Shown here in pieces: positions 29,805 to 32,710 of a stretch of DNA of 32,710 bases; the stretch's first letter is position 1; each line of letters starts with the position of its first letter. The notes beneath the pieces are model-generated. The model saw only the letters and a list, made by a program, of their open reading frames with translations, had not been told where the DNA came from and did no database searches. Source of the stretch: Lachnospiraceae bacterium UBA3401 (lineage in GTDB: Bacteria > Bacillota > Clostridia > Lachnospirales > Lachnospiraceae). The stretch lies in NCBI GenBank assembly GCA_002358575.1, contig DEPD01000152.1, positions 1-32,710 of the forward strand. The letters run 5' to 3'. Made by a program: the position numbers and the translations under genes.

Positions 29805-31334
29805 ATGAGCATTGTAAGAAGTAAATATTATGGAATCATTAGAGGCGTTACTGTAGGAATTTCATTTTTTTTGCAGATAGGTTTGATGATTTTCCTTTCA
29901 ATGTATCTAATGCGGTATTCAATTATTGTATATTTTATTCTTGAAGTTGTGAGTGTAATCACGGTTTTTGTACTTGTAAACAATGCAGAGTCCTACAAAA
30001 TGACTTGGATTATTATTATCCTTGTACTGCCAGTGGCGGGGCTTTTTCTGTATTTTATGTGGGGACGCAAGCGCGTCAATTCCAGTTATTTTAAACGCTT
30101 TCGAGAGATTGATGCCAAGATGATGCAGAGTTTAAAACAGGATGAGGAAATTGTGCAGGATCTCGAACGACAGCATCCTAACAAAGTACAAATTAGCCGG
30201 TATCTAAGGAAAGAAGGTTTTCCAATTTATAACAATACTTATGCGACGTATTTTGGCTCTGGTGAAAAAGTGCTTGAGGCGATAATTGAGGACTTAAAGC
30301 AGGCAAAAAAGTTTATTTTTATGGAGTATTTTATTGTCTCGGACGGCAAAGTTTGGCAGGATATATTGGAGGTGCTCACACACAAAGTCAAAGAAGGCGT
30401 TGTGGTTAAGCTGTTGTTTGATGATTTTGGTACGTTGCGTATCAATACACAGGCATTTCGCAGGGATATGAAAAGCCGTGGCATTGAGATGAGTATTTTT
30501 AATCCAATTCACCGTGATATGGCGCGCATGTCTTTCAATTATAGAAATCATAAAAAAATCACTGTTGTGGATGGAAATATTGCCTATACAGGAGGATTTA
30601 ATCTTGCCGACGAGTACGCGAATTATATAGAGCGATTTGGGCATTGGAAGGATTCTGGTATTCGATTATATGGGGACGGAGTGTATAGTTTTACCTGTTT
30701 TTTCTTAAATATGTGGCGTATTGTCAACAAAAATGTAATGATCAATGATACCGATTACAAGCCGCATACACATGTATTTCAGGAGGGCTATGTACAGCCG
30801 TTTATGGGTGGTCCACACAGAAATCCACACAATCCTACAGAAGGGGCTTACACAAGGATGATTAACAAGGCGCGCGATTATATTTATATTACCACGCCCT
30901 ATCTTGTTCTTGATCAGAATATGCGTGACGATTTGATTAGCGCTGCACAGAGCGGAGTGGACGTGTGTATTATTGTTCCAAGAATTTATGATAAGTGGTA
31001 TGTCTATATGGTCAACGTGTCAAATTATGGAAAATTAATGGAGGCAGGTGTGCATATTTATGAATATGTGCCTGGTTTTATTCATGCCAAAAATGTAATT
31101 GCAGATGATGAATGCGCTATCTGCGGCACGATTAACACAGATTACCGCAGCTTTTATTTGCACTATGAGTGTGGCGTATTTTTGAGTGAGATGGAGGCAA
31201 TTAAGGATATGAAGGAGGATTTTCTAAAGACGTTAAAGGAGTGCGAAGAGATGGATTTGGTGCACTGGTCAAAGCGGCCAATTGGCAATAAATTAATGCA
31301 GGCAGCTTTAAAAGTATTGTCACCATTATTATAA
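29805..31334 (+). CDS. cls: Cardiolipin synthase
   Basis: 509 residues from the ATG at 29805, preferred over a GTG at 29784 because AGGACAGGA precedes it. Three hydrophobic segments (about 12-32, 36-58 and 66-86) anchor it. Two phospholipase D HKD motifs follow: H249-x-K251-x4-D256 in NHKKITVVDG, and H427-x-K429-x4-D434 in HAKNVIADDE. The enzyme condenses phosphatidylglycerol into cardiolipin at the membrane. No partner gene is adjacent; it looks like its own transcription unit. Confidence 0.95.
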   Translation: MSIVRSKYYGIIRGVTVGISFFLQIGLMIFLSMYLMRYSIIVYFILEVVSVITVFVLVNNAESYKMTWIIIILVLPVAGLFLYFMWGRKRVNSSYFKRFREIDAKMMQSLKQDEEIVQDLERQHPNKVQISRYLRKEGFPIYNNTYATYFGSGEKVLEAIIEDLKQAKKFIFMEYFIVSDGKVWQDILEVLTHKVKEGVVVKLLFDDFGTLRINTQAFRRDMKSRGIEMSIFNPIHRDMARMSFNYRNHKKITVVDGNIAYTGGFNLADEYANYIERFGHWKDSGIRLYGDGVYSFTCFFLNMWRIVNKNVMINDTDYKPHTHVFQEGYVQPFMGGPHRNPHNPTEGAYTRMINKARDYIYITTPYLVLDQNMRDDLISAAQSGVDVCIIVPRIYDKWYVYMVNVSNYGKLMEAGVHIYEYVPGFIHAKNVIADDECAICGTINTDYRSFYLHYECGVFLSEMEAIKDMKEDFLKTLKECEEMDLVHWSKRPIGNKLMQAALKVLSPLL

Positions 31335-31481
31335 ATGTAGAAGTATAACAAATGAAAGAACAAATATATTGGCATTGTGCAAAACAACTACATTTTGTGT
31401 CAATTTTTCCAGTAATAATCCGATATATATGATAATGACAGGTTCTAATTTTAGGAGTATAAATGAAAGAAGGGATTATTT

Positions 31482-32159
31482 ATGGATACGAATCAGATTG
31501 CAGGTATGACCCATCAGGAACTTATGGCATGTATTAGCGACAAGAAAAAAGAGATTAAGCAAAAATTACAAAATGGAGAGACGGAGCCTTCTTTTTCTAT
31601 AGGTGCTGGAAGCTTTACAGTGAAAGAGTGGGATAAACTTCTCTCTAAAGTGGATAAAAACAATGAGGCAATCTGCAAGGAACAGGAAGAGCGCAAGGAG
31701 GCTTTGGAGAAAGAAGCTTTGGAAAAAAAGGAATCGGATCAGAAAATGTTTATTAGCATTTTGGAGAGCGGAGACGTAAAACGCAACTATTTTATGGAGA
31801 AAATAAATGGCACTTATCAGCCTTCTTGTCCTTATGAGTCTCTTGCAAAAAATGGCGTCATTCACTATAAAGGAGTGGAGTTTGTCTGTGATACAGAAAG
31901 AAATGCGATTTGTCTTGGTGATATGAGCAATAAAAAGGATGTGCTGACAATTCCATTGGAAGGTGGAGGAAGTTTGATGGTAAACAGAAATTCTATTGGT
32001 CTGCTTGCGAAGGCTATCACGATGTTTTCTCCTGAGGATATGAATCGTATTATGCGCGCTATAGCAGACGACAATAAGGTTCAGGAAATGCAGCAGGAGA
32101 TTGACGAGGATACAAATAGTATTGGGGATGATGCGGATGAGAAACTATTTGAGTTTTAG
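31482..32159 (+). CDS. Unrecognised Lachnospiraceae-type hypothetical protein
   Basis: 225 residues, soluble, with no membrane segment. GAAGGGA precedes the ATG. An SFSIGAGSFTVKEWDKLLSK segment (about 38-57) is followed by a charged helical stretch with E/K repeats (68-88), a C-terminal globular part (about 100-195) and an acidic tail. I cannot name the family. It starts 147 bases after cls, with no evident terminator between. Confidence 0.7.
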   Translation: MDTNQIAGMTHQELMACISDKKKEIKQKLQNGETEPSFSIGAGSFTVKEWDKLLSKVDKNNEAICKEQEERKEALEKEALEKKESDQKMFISILESGDVKRNYFMEKINGTYQPSCPYESLAKNGVIHYKGVEFVCDTERNAICLGDMSNKKDVLTIPLEGGGSLMVNRNSIGLLAKAITMFSPEDMNRIMRAIADDNKVQEMQQEIDEDTNSIGDDADEKLFEF

Positions 32160-32199
32160 GAATTGTTGGTAAATTATTTTAATTTTGTTCTGATAATAC

Positions 32200-32227
32200 T
32201 TGTCTGTTAATAAAAATCCTGTATAAT
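32200..32227 (+). promoter_or_regulatory. Sigma-A-type promoter before the last ORF
   Basis: TTGTCT (32200-32205) and a perfect TATAAT (32222-32227), 16 bases apart, upstream of the ATG at 32281. Confidence 0.55.
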
Positions 32228-32280
32228 ATGTAAAGACAAGAATATATTATACAATCAAAATTAATACATGAAGAAAAAAC

Positions 32281-32710
32281 ATGATATTTAGCAATAAAAT
32301 TGGAGATAAAAAACTATCACAAATAAAGGCTATCGTGAATGAAGTTGTCACAGAGGCATTCCACCTGCAGTCACAAGAGTTTGCGCAGCAGCGGGATGCA
32401 CAGACAACTTTTTTGAATGAGATGGCAGAGAAAAATCAAAAGTCAATTAGAAGGCTTTCTGATACTGTAGAAGATTTTTTGGATACTTTGCAGGAGGAAG
32501 ATGAAGAACAGCGACAATCACAGCACAATTTGCAAGTTGTGAAGAATCAGGAGCAAAATTTACTGAAACTTCTGAGCCTATATCAGCAGCAAATAGAACT
32601 GTTTGAAAATAAGGCTACCGCAATCCCATTGGCTTTAGACGGTGGGTTAAGGCAGCCAAAAGTAGCGGTTTGTGCTATACTTTCGCTATGGGGACATGGA
32701 AATCAAAAAA
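32281..32710 (+). CDS. Coiled-coil protein, N-terminus (cut by window edge)
   Basis: An open frame from ATG at 32281 runs off the window, 143 codons visible. The sequence is rich in Q, E and K with long helical stretches (QQRDAQTTFLNEMAEKNQKS, LQVVKNQEQNLLKLLSLYQQ), so coiled coil. The AAGAAAAAA before the ATG is a weak Shine-Dalgarno, but a good promoter lies upstream. The pattern is faintly like GrpE-type exchange factors; I am not sure of that. Confidence 0.6.
   Translation, partial: MIFSNKIGDKKLSQIKAIVNEVVTEAFHLQSQEFAQQRDAQTTFLNEMAEKNQKSIRRLSDTVEDFLDTLQEEDEEQRQSQHNLQVVKNQEQNLLKLLSLYQQQIELFENKATAIPLALDGGLRQPKVAVCAILSLWGHGNQK

Noticed and set aside
1..32710. CRISPR array, prophage or defence island
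   Set aside because: No regularly spaced repeats, cas-like proteins, phage structural genes or restriction genes are seen. The short octamer cluster is irregular.

Overview
The window is a chromosomal replication-origin region of a low-GC Firmicute. Gene content (DUF3881 and DUF4446 proteins, clostridial-type YidC and SerRS, an HD-GYP protein next to parAB) points to a Lachnospiraceae-like member of the Clostridia; I cannot name the genus. The backbone is the classical oriC order. rpmH-rnpA-yidD-yidC-jag, then mnmE-mnmG-rsmG, then parA-parB run leftward from the origin on the minus strand. dnaA-dnaN-rlbA-recF-gyrB-gyrA run rightward on the plus strand.

Layout. 1-660: start of a transposase gene cut by the window edge, a strongly foldable GC-rich segment and a cluster of a repeated octamer. 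640-930: tRNA-Arg(CCT) unit with promoter, a decayed tRNA copy, the intact tRNA and a terminator. 934-6676: parA-parB-DUF4446-HD-GYP-serS-DUF3881, closely spaced and probably one operon. 6677-10657: a decayed accessory strip holding three parS sites, a DUF3795-like pseudogene with two frameshifts, a wrecked IS4-family element, two copies of a 162-bp MITE and one intact DUF402 gene. 10658-16092: mnmE-mnmG-rsmG followed by a soluble histidine kinase and a NarL-type regulator. 16181-19360: jag, yidC, yidD, rnpA and rpmH, with terminators at both ends. 19361-21652: bipartite oriC, with DnaA boxes on both sides of dnaA and a DnaA-trio plus AT-rich unwinding region before dnaN. 21653-28834: dnaN to gyrA. 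28892-32710: a possible nuclease-fold protein, cardiolipin synthase, and two small proteins without recognised function, the last cut by the window end.

Together the genes initiate replication (dnaA, oriC, dnaN), manage supercoiling (gyrAB) and repair (recF), segregate the origin (parAB/parS), and mature tRNA and membrane proteins (rnpA, mnmEG, rsmG, yidC, jag). I see no CRISPR array, prophage or defence island and no convincing wholly new multi-gene system. The most unusual signals are small: three diverged copies of a terminator-like palindrome expanding the mnmE reading frame, the paired 162-bp MITEs, a DnaA box filling the space between the Shine-Dalgarno and start codon of dnaN, a split parS inside rsmG, and the octamer cluster near the tRNA.
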